Below, piece after piece: positions 25,126 through 33,834 of a DNA stretch of 64,000 nucleotides (within the stretch, counting starts at the first letter, position 1; each line of letters starts with the position of its first letter). A program made the translations under genes and the position numbers. Source of the stretch: Mycobacterium sp. shizuoka-1. GTDB lineage: Bacteria; Actinomycetota; Actinomycetes; Mycobacteriales; Mycobacteriaceae. The notes beneath the pieces are model-generated. The model saw only the letters and a list, made by a program, of their open reading frames with translations. It was not told where the DNA came from and searched no databases. The stretch spans positions 1 through 64,000 of the forward strand of contig NZ_BEWG01000061.1 in NCBI RefSeq assembly GCF_002723835.1. The letters are read 5' to 3'.

Positions 25126-26697
25126 TTAGACGCTGAACCGCTGGCGCAGATCGCGTTTGAGTAGTTTTCCGCTGGGGTTCTTCGGCAGAGAGTCCACGAA
25201 GAACACCTGCTTGGGTGTCTTGAACCCGGCGAGGTGGTCTCGACAGTGACGGAGGATGTCGTCCTCCGTCAGGTCGGCACCGGCGCGAGCGACCACCGCG
25301 GCGACCACCGCCTCCACCCACAGCGGGTGCGGTATGCCGAATACGGCCGCTTCTTCGATCCCGCTGTGTCGGTAGAGAACTTCTTCGACTTCGCGGCTGG
25401 CAACGTTCTCGCCACCGGTCTTGATCATGTCTTTCTTGCGATCCACGACATGCAGGAGACCGTGTTGATCATAGAAGCCCAGATCTCCCGAGTGGAACCA
25501 GCCGCCGGAGAATGCCGCAGCGGTGGTCGCCTCGGCATCGAGGTAGCCGAGCATCAAATGGGGGCTGCGATGGGCGATTTCGCCCACGGTTCCGACGGCA
25601 ACGGGGTTGTCCGCCTCGTCGAGGATGGCGGTTTCGACGTTGACGACCGGCCGTCCCGCCGCCCCGGCGTGTGCATCCTGCTCGTCGGGTCCCAATGCGG
25701 AGGCCAGGGGAGCCATCTCCGTCTGACCGTAGAAGTTCCACAGCCGGAGGTTGGGCAACCGCTCTCGCATTTCGTACAAGATCTCGGTCGGCATCGGCGA
25801 CGCTCCGTAATAGCCTTTCCGCAGACTCGACAGGTCCACCTCATCGAACACCGGGCTGCGCAGCAGACTGATCCAGACAGTCGGCGGGGCAAAGTAATTG
25901 GTGACGCCGTAACGCTCGATGGTGCGTAGCACGAGTTCGGGATCCGGTCGGGACACGATGATGCTGGTGGCCCCGAGATAGATGTCGGTGGCGAGGAAGT
26001 TGTCCAACTGGGCACAGTGATACAGCGGCAGGGAGTGGACTTCCACATCGTCGCCGGACATGGAGCCGGCCACGATGGTGCTGATGTACTGCCACATCAG
26101 GCTGCGGCTGCTGTGCATGACGCCTTTGGGGCGCGACTCCGTGCCGCTGGTGTACATCACCCGCAGCAGTTGGTCGTCGTCGAGGCGGATGTGCGGCGCC
26201 GGGCTGGTCGTGGTCAGCCAGTCGGCAAAATCCGGCCAACCGGCAGGCGGAGACTGGCCATCGGGTGTCAGCGCAACCTTTGTGGTCACCGTCGGGCTGA
26301 TCGCCATCGCCTGCTCGGCGACCGGCACCAGGCCGGTCTCCACGATGAACGCAGACGCCTTGCTGTGCCGGAGGATGAACGCGATCTCCTCGGCGGTGAG
26401 CATGAAATTGATCGGAACCAGAACCACGCCGGCGCGCGCGGTGGCGAACGCCAGTACCGCGTACTGCCAGCAGTTGTGCGACAGCAGGGCGACCCGGTCA
26501 CCGGGACGCACGTCGTTGTCACCGAAGGCTGCAGCCGCTCGGTCCACCAAGTGATCGAACTCGGCGAAGCTGAGCACCACGTCGCCGTCGATGATGGCGG
26601 TCTTGTCGGGTTGCTTGCGAGCCGAACGACGCGGAATGTCAGCCAGACTGTGACTGCGGGCACGGGCGATGACCGCGGCGAGGTCCTCAGAGTGCAT
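25126..26697 (-). CDS. Acyl-CoA synthetase (FadD-type, AMP-binding)
   Basis: A 523-aa adenylate-forming enzyme. The P-loop reads MYTSGTESRPKGVMHS, the A5 motif FYGQTEMAP, the A7/A8 hinge SGDLGFYDQHGLLHVVDRKKDMIKTGGENV, and the C-terminal catalytic Lys is in PKNPSGKLLKRDLR. It would activate a carboxylate of the island substrate to its CoA thioester. An upstream GTG at 26724 is in frame; I chose the ATG at 26697 because the palindrome centre is then 52 bases upstream, matching other genes. First gene of the leftward array, divergent from the HAPMO-type BVMO. Confidence 0.9.
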   Translation of the reverse strand: MHSEDLAAVIARARSHSLADIPRRSARKQPDKTAIIDGDVVLSFAEFDHLVDRAAAAFGDNDVRPGDRVALLSHNCWQYAVLAFATARAGVVLVPINFMLTAEEIAFILRHSKASAFIVETGLVPVAEQAMAISPTVTTKVALTPDGQSPPAGWPDFADWLTTTSPAPHIRLDDDQLLRVMYTSGTESRPKGVMHSSRSLMWQYISTIVAGSMSGDDVEVHSLPLYHCAQLDNFLATDIYLGATSIIVSRPDPELVLRTIERYGVTNYFAPPTVWISLLRSPVFDEVDLSSLRKGYYGASPMPTEILYEMRERLPNLRLWNFYGQTEMAPLASALGPDEQDAHAGAAGRPVVNVETAILDEADNPVAVGTVGEIAHRSPHLMLGYLDAEATTAAAFSGGWFHSGDLGFYDQHGLLHVVDRKKDMIKTGGENVASREVEEVLYRHSGIEEAAVFGIPHPLWVEAVVAAVVARAGADLTEDDILRHCRDHLAGFKTPKQVFFVDSLPKNPSGKLLKRDLRQRFSV

Positions 26698-26741
26698 GAG
26701 CGCCACGGTAGGCAGGTCGACCACAGACGTGGTGGTTCGTC

Positions 26742-26756
26742 TCCCGCTCAGTAGAC
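26742..26756. promoter_or_regulatory. Island palindrome, half-strength copy (26.7 kb)
   Basis: TCCCGCTCAGTAGAC keeps a perfect left arm but a degraded right arm (10 of 15). A further AGCGGGG half-site follows at 26757-26763. The centre is 52 bases from the synthetase ATG and 50 from the BVMO ATG. Confidence 0.45.
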
Positions 26757-26786
26757 AGCGGGGCGCAGGGCCCGCGGATAGCCTTC

Positions 26787-26792
26787 GATACT
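26787..26792 (+). promoter_or_regulatory. Putative -10 element for leaderless BVMO gene
   Basis: GATACT ends six bases before the ATG at 26799, and no ribosome-binding site lies between, which fits a leaderless message. Confidence 0.4.
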
Positions 26793-26798
26793 CGACCC

Positions 26799-28724
26799 AT
26801 GACCGTTACCACTGAATCGTCGTCATCGGCTGACAGCGCACCGGATCCGACTGTCCTGCGCGCGCATCTCCGACAGGCAGACCCCGGCGTTCTGGTTGCG
26901 GTGCTCACCCAGATGACGGGTGACGCATCGGTCATCGACCGGTACGCAGGCAAGATCGGCCACGTCCCCGATCCGCCCGAGCGGGCGGGCACGACCGACC
27001 CCGCCACCACCGATGCGCTGGTCGACGAGATCGTCGCCGCCCTCGGTCGGCCGCGGCCGGTCGATGCCGTCGCCGCCGACGATCGTGAGCTGTTCGCCGC
27101 CCTGTTGCCGATTGCGCTGGGCACCGAAGTCGACGACGAACAGGTGGATCTGCTCCTCGAGCAGGGCGGGTTCAGGCCCTCACAACCGACATTGCCGCGG
27201 ACGACGCCGATCCCGTCGACGACCACCATGGCGATTATCGGCGCCGGTATCGCCGGCATCGCGGTTGCGCTGGCGGCGGCCGAAGAGGGTGTGCACTTCG
27301 AGATCTACGACCGCAACGATGAGGTCGGCGGCACGTGGCTGACCACGACATACCCGGGCATCGGTGTGGATACGCCGTCGGCGTACTACTCGCTGTCCCG
27401 GGACGTGAACCCGGACTGGTCGAACTACTACCCGGAAGGTGCCGAATACCAGTCCTACCTCGTGGCCCTGGCCGACAAACACGATCTGCGCCGCCATATC
27501 CGGTTCGGCACCGAAGTCGAGGCGTTGTGGTGGGACGAGCAACGCCAGCAGTGGCAGATCCACTCACGCGCCGCCGACGGTGTCCGAAACGTCGATTACG
27601 CCAGCGTCGTCGTCACTGCGGCGGGTTATCTGAACCGCCCGCGCTTTCCGGACCTCAAGGGCCGGGACACCTTCTCCGGAACCAGCATTCACTCGGCTCA
27701 ATGGGACCCCACACTGGATCTTGCCGGGAAGAAGGTGGCGGTCATCGGTGCCGGGTGCACCGCCGTGCAGATCGTGGACGCCTGTGTCGACGAAGTCGAA
27801 CACCTCACGGTGTTTCAACGCCAACCACATTGGGTGGCGCCGCGCAAGCGCCTCTCCGACGAGGTGCCCGAGCACCGGCGCTATCTGGGGCGGGTGCTGC
27901 CGTTCTACGCCATGTGGCACCGGCTCAAGTCGTACTGGGGCACGGCTGACAACAACTATCCGATCATCCTGCAAGATCCCGAGTGGTCGCAGACCCATGT
28001 GTCGATCTCCCCAGCCAACGACGTGTTGCTGCAGTTGTGCCTGGACTACATCGATCGCATGTTCGGGGCCGGAACGGAACTGGCGCGCAAGGTCACACCG
28101 GACTTCGCGCCGTACGGCAAGCGCATCATTCGCGACCCCGGTGGCTATTACGCCGCTCTGAAGCGCGCGCATGTCGATGTCGAAGCCGCCGAACCCGCCG
28201 AGGTGAACCCCGACGGAATCGTCACGGCTGACGGGCGCCAGATCGACCTCGACGTCATCATCTATGCCACCGGCTACCACCTCGACTTCCTGTCCACCGT
28301 CGATATCCGCGGCCGGGGCGGCAAGACGTTGGCGGGGGAGTGGGGGGACAGTCCCCGCGCCTACCGGGGTGGAACCGTCCCGGGTTTCCCGAATCTGTTC
28401 ATCACCTCGGCCCCCAACTACAGCCCCGGACACGGTGCGGGTGCGAACTTCTCGATGGAGGTCCTCGCGCACTTCATCATGGAATGCCTGCAGCTCATGG
28501 CGCTGCGTGACGCGACGACGATCGAAGTCACCGAGTCCGCATTCGAGGAGTATGTCGCCGGTATCGACCGGGCAATGCAGCGCACCGTGTGGTGCCACAC
28601 CCCGAACGCCCACACCTACTACCGCTCAGAGTCGGGCCGCGTCGTCGTCGCCACCCCGTACCGACTGGTCGACCTATGGCAGCAGCACCGGGCGCCCATC
28701 GAAGACGATTTCATTCTGCGATGA
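26799..28724 (+). CDS. Baeyer-Villiger monooxygenase, HAPMO-like (641 aa)
   Basis: A class B flavoprotein with FAD loop GAGIAG (148-153), NADPH loop GAGCTA (about 317-322) and the BVMO fingerprint F292-x-G-x3-H298-x3-W302-D. The first 140 residues form an extra N-terminal domain of the size found in 4-hydroxyacetophenone monooxygenase, and total length matches that 640-aa enzyme. It inserts oxygen next to a ketone to give an ester or lactone. It is ATGA-coupled to an SDR that could supply the ketone. The two shorter BVMOs at 38681 and 48454 lack the extra domain. Confidence 0.9.
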   Translation: MTVTTESSSSADSAPDPTVLRAHLRQADPGVLVAVLTQMTGDASVIDRYAGKIGHVPDPPERAGTTDPATTDALVDEIVAALGRPRPVDAVAADDRELFAALLPIALGTEVDDEQVDLLLEQGGFRPSQPTLPRTTPIPSTTTMAIIGAGIAGIAVALAAAEEGVHFEIYDRNDEVGGTWLTTTYPGIGVDTPSAYYSLSRDVNPDWSNYYPEGAEYQSYLVALADKHDLRRHIRFGTEVEALWWDEQRQQWQIHSRAADGVRNVDYASVVVTAAGYLNRPRFPDLKGRDTFSGTSIHSAQWDPTLDLAGKKVAVIGAGCTAVQIVDACVDEVEHLTVFQRQPHWVAPRKRLSDEVPEHRRYLGRVLPFYAMWHRLKSYWGTADNNYPIILQDPEWSQTHVSISPANDVLLQLCLDYIDRMFGAGTELARKVTPDFAPYGKRIIRDPGGYYAALKRAHVDVEAAEPAEVNPDGIVTADGRQIDLDVIIYATGYHLDFLSTVDIRGRGGKTLAGEWGDSPRAYRGGTVPGFPNLFITSAPNYSPGHGAGANFSMEVLAHFIMECLQLMALRDATTIEVTESAFEEYVAGIDRAMQRTVWCHTPNAHTYYRSESGRVVVATPYRLVDLWQQHRAPIEDDFILR

Positions 28725-29608
28725 GCCAGCTCCTCACCGGGAAAACGGCATTGGTGACCGGAAGTAGTCGCGGGATCGGGCGGGCGATCGCCCAGCGACT
28801 GGCCGCCGAAGGCGCTACCGTGGCGGTCACCGCGCGGGCCTACACACCCTCGCCCTCGCTTCGCTCGGGGACTGCCGAGGCGTTGCCCGGCACCATCGAG
28901 GAGACCATCGCACTCATCGAAGAATCGGGCGGCTGTGCCTTCGGTCTTGCCGCCGACCTGGAAGACCCCGCCGCGCGGGACACCCTGGTGGATGCGGTGG
29001 TGGAGCGCACCGGCCGGATCGACATCGTGGTCAACAACGCGGGATTCGCCGACTATTCGGTGGTCGAGGCCATGGCCCCGGAGACGTTTGACCGGACCGT
29101 CGAGCACTATCTGAAGACGCCCTTCATCTTGACGAAAGCCGCAGTGCCCCACATGCGTCGGCAGGGAGCGGGCTGGATCGTCAACATCGGTTCGGTCACG
29201 GGGGTGGCGCCGGTTCGGCCGTACCGCGACTACAACAAGACCGCCGGCGACGTGATCTACGCGTCGTGCAAGGCCGCGTTGCACCGTTTCACCCAGGGTG
29301 TCGCTGCCGAGTTGCTCGACGCCAACATCGCGGTGAACTGTGTTGGCCCGTCGACCGCAGTGCGCACTCCCGGTGCGGCGTCGTTGATACCGGACAATTT
29401 CCCGACCGAGCCCGTCGAATACCTGGCAGAGACAGTGTTGGCGATGTGTCACCTGCCGGCCGAACAACGCACGGGCTTGGTGGCCTTCAGCCTGCATTAC
29501 CCATGGTCGCAACGGCTTCCGGTGCATTCGTTGGATGGGCTGGCCGTATTGCCGCCGCTGGAGCCGCCGGCGACCGCGAACCCCAATATTCTGCCCGCCG
29601 GGCTCTGA
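28721..29608 (+). CDS. Short-chain dehydrogenase/reductase (SDR)
   Basis: A 295-aa SDR beginning in an ATGA overlap with the BVMO. Motifs: TGSSRGIG (about residues 13-20), NNAG, a Ser in NIGSVTG and YASCK in place of the usual YxASK. There is an insertion after strand 2 (TPSPSLRSGTAEALPG) and a long C-terminal tail (about 50 residues beyond the usual end) rich in Pro. Coupling to the BVMO suggests it makes the ketone substrate or processes its product. Confidence 0.85.
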   Translation: MSQLLTGKTALVTGSSRGIGRAIAQRLAAEGATVAVTARAYTPSPSLRSGTAEALPGTIEETIALIEESGGCAFGLAADLEDPAARDTLVDAVVERTGRIDIVVNNAGFADYSVVEAMAPETFDRTVEHYLKTPFILTKAAVPHMRRQGAGWIVNIGSVTGVAPVRPYRDYNKTAGDVIYASCKAALHRFTQGVAAELLDANIAVNCVGPSTAVRTPGAASLIPDNFPTEPVEYLAETVLAMCHLPAEQRTGLVAFSLHYPWSQRLPVHSLDGLAVLPPLEPPATANPNILPAGL

Positions 29609-29612
29609 CGGA

Positions 29613-30599
29613 TCAGCTCAGGACAGAACGCTCAGTTCGGCAGAAGCTGTGACACACTCGGTCTCGGACGATCATGTCGGTTGTCTCCGGGTCGAACCAA
29701 CGATCGACCACCGCCCAATGAACCGGGTGCATCAGGTAAGGCCCCATCAATCCGTCGACATCGGTGAACTCCTGCTCGAAGACGTGAGTCCAGCCGGTCG
29801 TGCCGATCGCCTCGTCGACCCGGCTCAGCTGCCATGCCCGGATCGTGGAGACATAGCTGGGCATCATCGCCAGTTCCCGCTCGAATGTGCCGACGTCGTG
29901 CGCCGGCACTTCGGGTGGGACCCGTAGCAGCAGCGCGCGGTAGACCGTTCCGGTGCCGCGACACAGCGGGGTTCCCCGATAGGTGACGCCGTTGACGTGA
30001 GTGATCGCCGGATCCTGGAGTGCCTCGTCGAAGCGGCTGTCCGACCAGCTCTCGGAATCCTGGAATCGCAGGTGCACCAGGATGTCACCGCCGTTACGCG
30101 AACCTGCCTCCGTCGGCTCGACCACTGCCCGCAAGGCCCCACTCGCCTCGGCGGCCTCGCGCAGTGCACCGAGCACTCGTCCGCGGTCGGACTCGACGAC
30201 GTCCAGCAATCGCGTGACGCCGACCGTGGGGTTCGCCCCTTGCGGGTCAGGCAGCGGCGCGGGGGTCTCGGCGCGATCGAGGTCCTCGGCGCGCGTCGCA
30301 GCAGTGCGGCTGCGCTCGACGATGAGGCCTGAGACGTCGTCCCACCACCGAGCCACCGTCGGATCGGGTCGAGCCCGCCACGTCATCTGCCACCAGGCTT
30401 GCGGGCTGGGCAACGTCCAGGTGATTGTCACGACGTTGGAGCGGTCATCGAACAGGATCGGTGGGCTCACCACGACATCGCGCAACTCCATACCGCGGTC
30501 CCTGGCGCCCGGAACGTAGCCGGACAGATAGGCATCGATGAAAGCCCGCGCACAACCGGGAGCGGTTACCACGCGGTCGATGACGAACACCTCGGCCAT
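29613..30599 (-). CDS. Two-domain ferredoxin-like (Dabb) protein
   Basis: A 328-aa protein built from two dimeric alpha-beta-barrel-like halves. The C-terminal half (about residues 215-320: RALLLRVPPEVPAH, WQLSRVD, THVFEQEFTDVDGLMGPYLMHPVHWAVVDRWFD) is a clear Dabb/stress-responsive A/B barrel. The N-terminal half (EVFVIDRVVTAPGCARAFIDAYL, VTITWTLPSPQAWW) looks like an NIPSNAP/ABM domain. Dabb proteins in catabolic clusters can be cyclases, isomerases or decarboxylases, but no catalytic residue is certain. It is divergent from the Old Yellow Enzyme and appears leaderless (TAGCGT -10, seven bases before the ATG). Confidence 0.75.
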   Translation of the reverse strand: MAEVFVIDRVVTAPGCARAFIDAYLSGYVPGARDRGMELRDVVVSPPILFDDRSNVVTITWTLPSPQAWWQMTWRARPDPTVARWWDDVSGLIVERSRTAATRAEDLDRAETPAPLPDPQGANPTVGVTRLLDVVESDRGRVLGALREAAEASGALRAVVEPTEAGSRNGGDILVHLRFQDSESWSDSRFDEALQDPAITHVNGVTYRGTPLCRGTGTVYRALLLRVPPEVPAHDVGTFERELAMMPSYVSTIRAWQLSRVDEAIGTTGWTHVFEQEFTDVDGLMGPYLMHPVHWAVVDRWFDPETTDMIVRDRVCHSFCRTERSVLS

Positions 30600-30606
30600 G
30601 GTCGCG

Positions 30607-30612
30607 ACGCTA
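30607..30612 (-). promoter_or_regulatory. Putative -10 element for leaderless Dabb gene
   Basis: TAGCGT on the minus strand fits TANNNT and ends seven bases before the ATG at 30599, with no ribosome-binding site between. Confidence 0.45.
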
Positions 30613-30642
30613 CGGGCCGCGATCGAGGCGATCTCCCGCGGC

Positions 30643-30657
30643 TCCCGGCCATCGGGA
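30643..30657. promoter_or_regulatory. Island palindrome, copy 5 (Dabb/Old Yellow Enzyme)
   Basis: TCCCGGCCATCGGGA keeps both outer 5-base arms perfectly (11 of 15 overall). The centre is 51 bases upstream of both divergent start codons, an exactly symmetrical arrangement. Confidence 0.55.
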
Positions 30658-30700
30658 GACCGCCGTTGACCGCGCGACGCCTCGGCGCGATGGTGATCCG

Positions 30701-31912
30701 ATGAGCGATGTGTTCAGCCCGGCGCGCCTTGGACCGGTCACCCTGCGCAACCGAGTGATCAAAGCGGCGACCTCGGAGGGACGCTCGCCGCGGGGCGAGG
30801 TCACCGATGACTTGATCGCGTTTCACGTCGCCTTTGCCGAAGGTGGAGTCGGCATGACGACAGTCGCCTATTGCTGCGTGTCTCCGCAGGCTGCCAGCGC
30901 GCCCGGGCAGATCGTGATGAGCGCTGCGGCGCTGCCGGGCTTGCGCAGACTCACCGATGCCGTGCACGGGGCCGGCGCCGCGATTTCGGCGCAACTCGGA
31001 CACGCCGGAGTGGTAGCACCGCGCAAGCTCACCGGCGTCACGGCCGTGGCGCCCAGCCGATTCGTCAATCCGACCTCCATGGCGTACTGCCGAGCCATCA
31101 CCATCGACGAAATCCACTCGGTGATAAGGCAATTCGGTGCCGCCACCCAGGTCGCGATCGATGCCGGGTTCGACGCGGTCGAGCTGCATTTTGGTCATCT
31201 GTATCTGCCCAGCTCGTTTCTGAGCCCACTCATCAATCGGCGCAAGGATGCCTACGGCGGCGACATCGACAACCGTTCGCGGCTGGTCCGCGAGATCGCC
31301 CAGCACGTCCGCGAGATCGCCGGCAACCAGATCGCAGTGATCGCCAAATTGGACATGGATGACGGCCTGCCCGGCAGCATCTGGATCGACGAAGCACTGC
31401 GGACCGCACAGCTTCTCGACGCCGATTCCACCCTGGATGCCGTGGAACTGACCCAGGGTTCGTCGGTGTACAAACCGATGTACCTGTTTCGAGGCGATGT
31501 GCCGGTCAAGGAGTTCGCGACGGTGATGCCAGCCGCGCTGCGTCCCGCGGTCCGGGTCTTCGGCAAGTACGCGATGGGTGTCTACCCCTACCGCGACCTC
31601 TACATGTTGGATGCCGCACGCCAGTTCGTGCCCTTGATGCAGAACACCAAGCTGATCTTGTTGGGTGGCATCACCGAGCGCGAGCACCTGGAGACGGGAT
31701 TGGCCGAAGGCTTCGACTTCTTCGCGATGGGCCGGGCGCTGCTTCGGGAACCCGATCGGGTCAACACGATGCAAGCCGAACCCACATCGCGCAGCCGCTG
31801 CAACCACAACAACAAGTGCATGGTGACGGTGTTCGGCCGCACCCACTGTGTGCTCGACCCCGTCCAGCGCTACGGGCCGGTGCCGTTACCGGTCGAGCAC
31901 GTCGGCCAGTGA
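30701..31912 (+). CDS. Old Yellow Enzyme family FMN oxidoreductase
   Basis: A 403-aa TIM-barrel flavoprotein. Typical segments: LGPVTLRNRVIKAATSEGRS at the start, QLGHAGVVAP, the conserved DAVELHFGHLYLPSSFLSP substrate region, NRRKDAYGGDIDNRSRL and GRALLREPDRV at the phosphate site. The C-terminal CNHNNKC resembles the Cys motif that binds 4Fe-4S in larger members, but the second domain is absent. It would reduce an activated C=C, for example an enone of a steroid. It overlaps the convergent esterase gene by 27 bases. Confidence 0.88.
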   Translation: MSDVFSPARLGPVTLRNRVIKAATSEGRSPRGEVTDDLIAFHVAFAEGGVGMTTVAYCCVSPQAASAPGQIVMSAAALPGLRRLTDAVHGAGAAISAQLGHAGVVAPRKLTGVTAVAPSRFVNPTSMAYCRAITIDEIHSVIRQFGAATQVAIDAGFDAVELHFGHLYLPSSFLSPLINRRKDAYGGDIDNRSRLVREIAQHVREIAGNQIAVIAKLDMDDGLPGSIWIDEALRTAQLLDADSTLDAVELTQGSSVYKPMYLFRGDVPVKEFATVMPAALRPAVRVFGKYAMGVYPYRDLYMLDAARQFVPLMQNTKLILLGGITEREHLETGLAEGFDFFAMGRALLREPDRVNTMQAEPTSRSRCNHNNKCMVTVFGRTHCVLDPVQRYGPVPLPVEHVGQ

Positions 31913-32809
31913 TCGGGCGGCATCCCGGCGGGCACGGTGCGCGAGGTCGAGCATGGGCATCGTCATGAATCCGTGGATGCCGCCCTCGAACGACCATCGC
32001 GTGGTCGGTACTCCGGCCGCCGCCAGGGCCTCCGCATAGGCGATGCCTTCGTCGCGCAGTGGATCATGGCCGGCCAGCACGATCACGGCAGGCGGCAGCC
32101 CGGTCAAATCCGCGTGCAGCGGTGAGGCGTAGGGATGCTGACGATCTGTCACGGCCGGCACGTACTGATCCCAGTACCACTGCAGTGCCGGGCGCGGATT
32201 GTAGAACCCGCGGCCGTAGCGCCGGTAGGACACGGTGTCGAAGTCGGCGGCGACCACCGGATACAGCAGCAACTGCGCCGCGATGTCCAGGCAGCCACGA
32301 TCTCGAGCCATCAACGTGGCCACTGCAGCGAGGTTGCCGCCCGCGCTGTCCCCACCCACCGCGATTCGGCCGGGATCGCCCCCGAGTTCGGCCGCATGTG
32401 CCGCGGCCCATCGGGCGGCGGTGAGGACGTCTTCGGCCGCGGTGGGCCAGCGGTGCTCGGGTGCCAGCCGGTAGTCGACCGAGACAACCACGGCCGGAAT
32501 GAGATTGGCGAGATTGCGGCATAAGCCGTCGTGGCTGTCGAGGTCGCAGAACACGAACCCGCCACCGTGGGCGTACACGAGTATCGGCAGCGGCTCATCC
32601 GACTGCGGCCGATACACCCGGACCGCCACCGTAGCGCCCGTGACATCGACCTGGTGGTCGGCGACGTGGGACACCGGTTCGGGATCCGGGTTGGGGACAA
32701 AACGGGCGCGGATCGCCGCGCGCGCCTGTGCCCCGGTCATCGTCTGCACCGGTGGGAAGCCGGAGTCGAGGGTTTCGATCAGCCCCGCGATCTGAGGATC
32801 GAGAGTCAC
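31886..32809 (-). CDS. Alpha/beta-hydrolase of the HSL/Lip esterase family
   Basis: A 307-aa esterase with YAHGGGFVFCD (oxyanion), VGGDSAGGNLA (nucleophile Ser), Asp in LAGHDPLRDEG and His in GIHGFMTM. It starts with GTG in a GTGA overlap with the IclR gene, so regulator and esterase are co-expressed. Likely substrate is a short ester or lactone, possibly a BVMO product. Its 3' end overlaps the Old Yellow Enzyme gene tail to tail. Confidence 0.87.
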   Translation of the reverse strand: MTLDPQIAGLIETLDSGFPPVQTMTGAQARAAIRARFVPNPDPEPVSHVADHQVDVTGATVAVRVYRPQSDEPLPILVYAHGGGFVFCDLDSHDGLCRNLANLIPAVVVSVDYRLAPEHRWPTAAEDVLTAARWAAAHAAELGGDPGRIAVGGDSAGGNLAAVATLMARDRGCLDIAAQLLLYPVVAADFDTVSYRRYGRGFYNPRPALQWYWDQYVPAVTDRQHPYASPLHADLTGLPPAVIVLAGHDPLRDEGIAYAEALAAAGVPTTRWSFEGGIHGFMTMPMLDLAHRARRDAARSLADVLDR

Positions 32810-33651
32810 GCCGGCTGCAGCGATGCCGAATCCCGTCCCATGGGTCGGGGAGCGGGGCCGACGCGTAGTGGGCGCAGCGATTGCAGCGTCGGCGCGACGC
32901 GGTCGGCGCCGTCCTCCGCGCTACGCCAGATACCCATGGCCGTCATTCTTACCGGCGCGACCAGCCGGCTGTCGAATGCCATCCGGCTCATCGGTCCGCA
33001 CACCGAAACCGCTGCCACCGCCTGACCGGCCGTGCCGATGGGAGCAGCCACGCAGCCGAAGCCGGGCAGCGACTCCTCGCGTTCGAAGGCCACGCCGTGG
33101 GCACGGACCTTGGCCAGCTCGGCGACCAGCTGGGGCGCCGTCGCGATCGAGAACCGGGTCTTTCGATCGGTCAGGTCGACCTCGGTGATGTCGTTCTCGG
33201 CGAGGATCGCCTTGCCCACCGCCGTACAGTGCGCGGGCTGACGGCCACCTACCCGGGTGGGGATTGCCGCGCCCAGGTGATCACCGATCTTCTCCAGGTA
33301 GACCACGTCGGATCCGTCGAGGACTGCGAGATGCACCACCAATCCGGTCGCGCGGTGCAGGTCACGCAACAGCGGGATGGCGGCGCGGTGAATGCGGTCC
33401 TGATGCAAAGCCAGGGATCCCAATTCCACCAGTCGCATCCCCAGCTCGTAGTCGCGGCCGTCGCGGCGCAGCCAGCGCAACGCGACGAGACGTTCGAGCA
33501 TGCGATGCGCGGACGACCGTGGCAGGCCCGTTCGCCGGACGATCTGTGCCAGCGTCAGTCGGCCCGGCCCGTCGAAAGCGTCCAGAACCAGTGAAATGCG
33601 GTCAATGACGGCGCTCGGCGTCTCGCCGGCCTTCTCGACAGCCATTGTCAT
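32806..33651 (-). CDS. IclR family transcriptional regulator
   Basis: A 281-aa IclR protein: winged HTH (about residues 10-75; ISLVLDAFDGPGRLTLAQIVRRTGLPRSSAHRMLERL) and IclR effector domain (about 85-260; LVVHLAVLDGSDVVYLEKIG, CTAVGKAILAE, GCVAAPIGTAGQAVAAVSVCGP). The ATG at 33651 has GGGAGG four bases upstream; an ATG six bases inside is equally spaced for the same site. IclR proteins often control catabolic genes in response to a pathway acid. The upstream A/T-rich region carries two short palindromes that could be its operators. Confidence 0.88.
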   Translation of the reverse strand: MTMAVEKAGETPSAVIDRISLVLDAFDGPGRLTLAQIVRRTGLPRSSAHRMLERLVALRWLRRDGRDYELGMRLVELGSLALHQDRIHRAAIPLLRDLHRATGLVVHLAVLDGSDVVYLEKIGDHLGAAIPTRVGGRQPAHCTAVGKAILAENDITEVDLTDRKTRFSIATAPQLVAELAKVRAHGVAFEREESLPGFGCVAAPIGTAGQAVAAVSVCGPMSRMAFDSRLVAPVRMTAMGIWRSAEDGADRVAPTLQSLRPLRVGPAPRPMGRDSASLQPA

Positions 33652-33669
33652 GAGGCCTCCCAGTTTTGA

Positions 33670-33679
33670 TGGCATGCCA
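33670..33679. promoter_or_regulatory. 10-bp palindrome upstream of the IclR gene
   Basis: TGGCATGCCA is a perfect 10-base palindrome about 20 bases before the IclR ATG. Possible autoregulatory site. Confidence 0.3.
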
Positions 33680-33713
33680 ACCAGGCATATGACTATTAGT
33701 AATATAGGTTCTA

Positions 33714-33727
33714 GCACAGTGCTGTGC
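33714..33727. promoter_or_regulatory. 14-bp inverted repeat upstream of the IclR gene
   Basis: GCACAG-TG-CTGTGC has perfect 6-base arms. It lies 63 bases upstream of the IclR ATG next to an A/T-rich block (33689-33710) that is the likely -10 region. IclR proteins bind palindromes of about this length, so this is a reasonable autoregulatory operator. Confidence 0.4.
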
Positions 33728-33834
33728 CCGCTGTCACACGAAACGCCGCGCAGAGTTGACCGTCACCGCGCAGGCGCGCGGCAGGGTGCGGCACCACTCA
33801 CGCCGAAGGGCGGAGCGCAATAGAGTCCGTCCGG

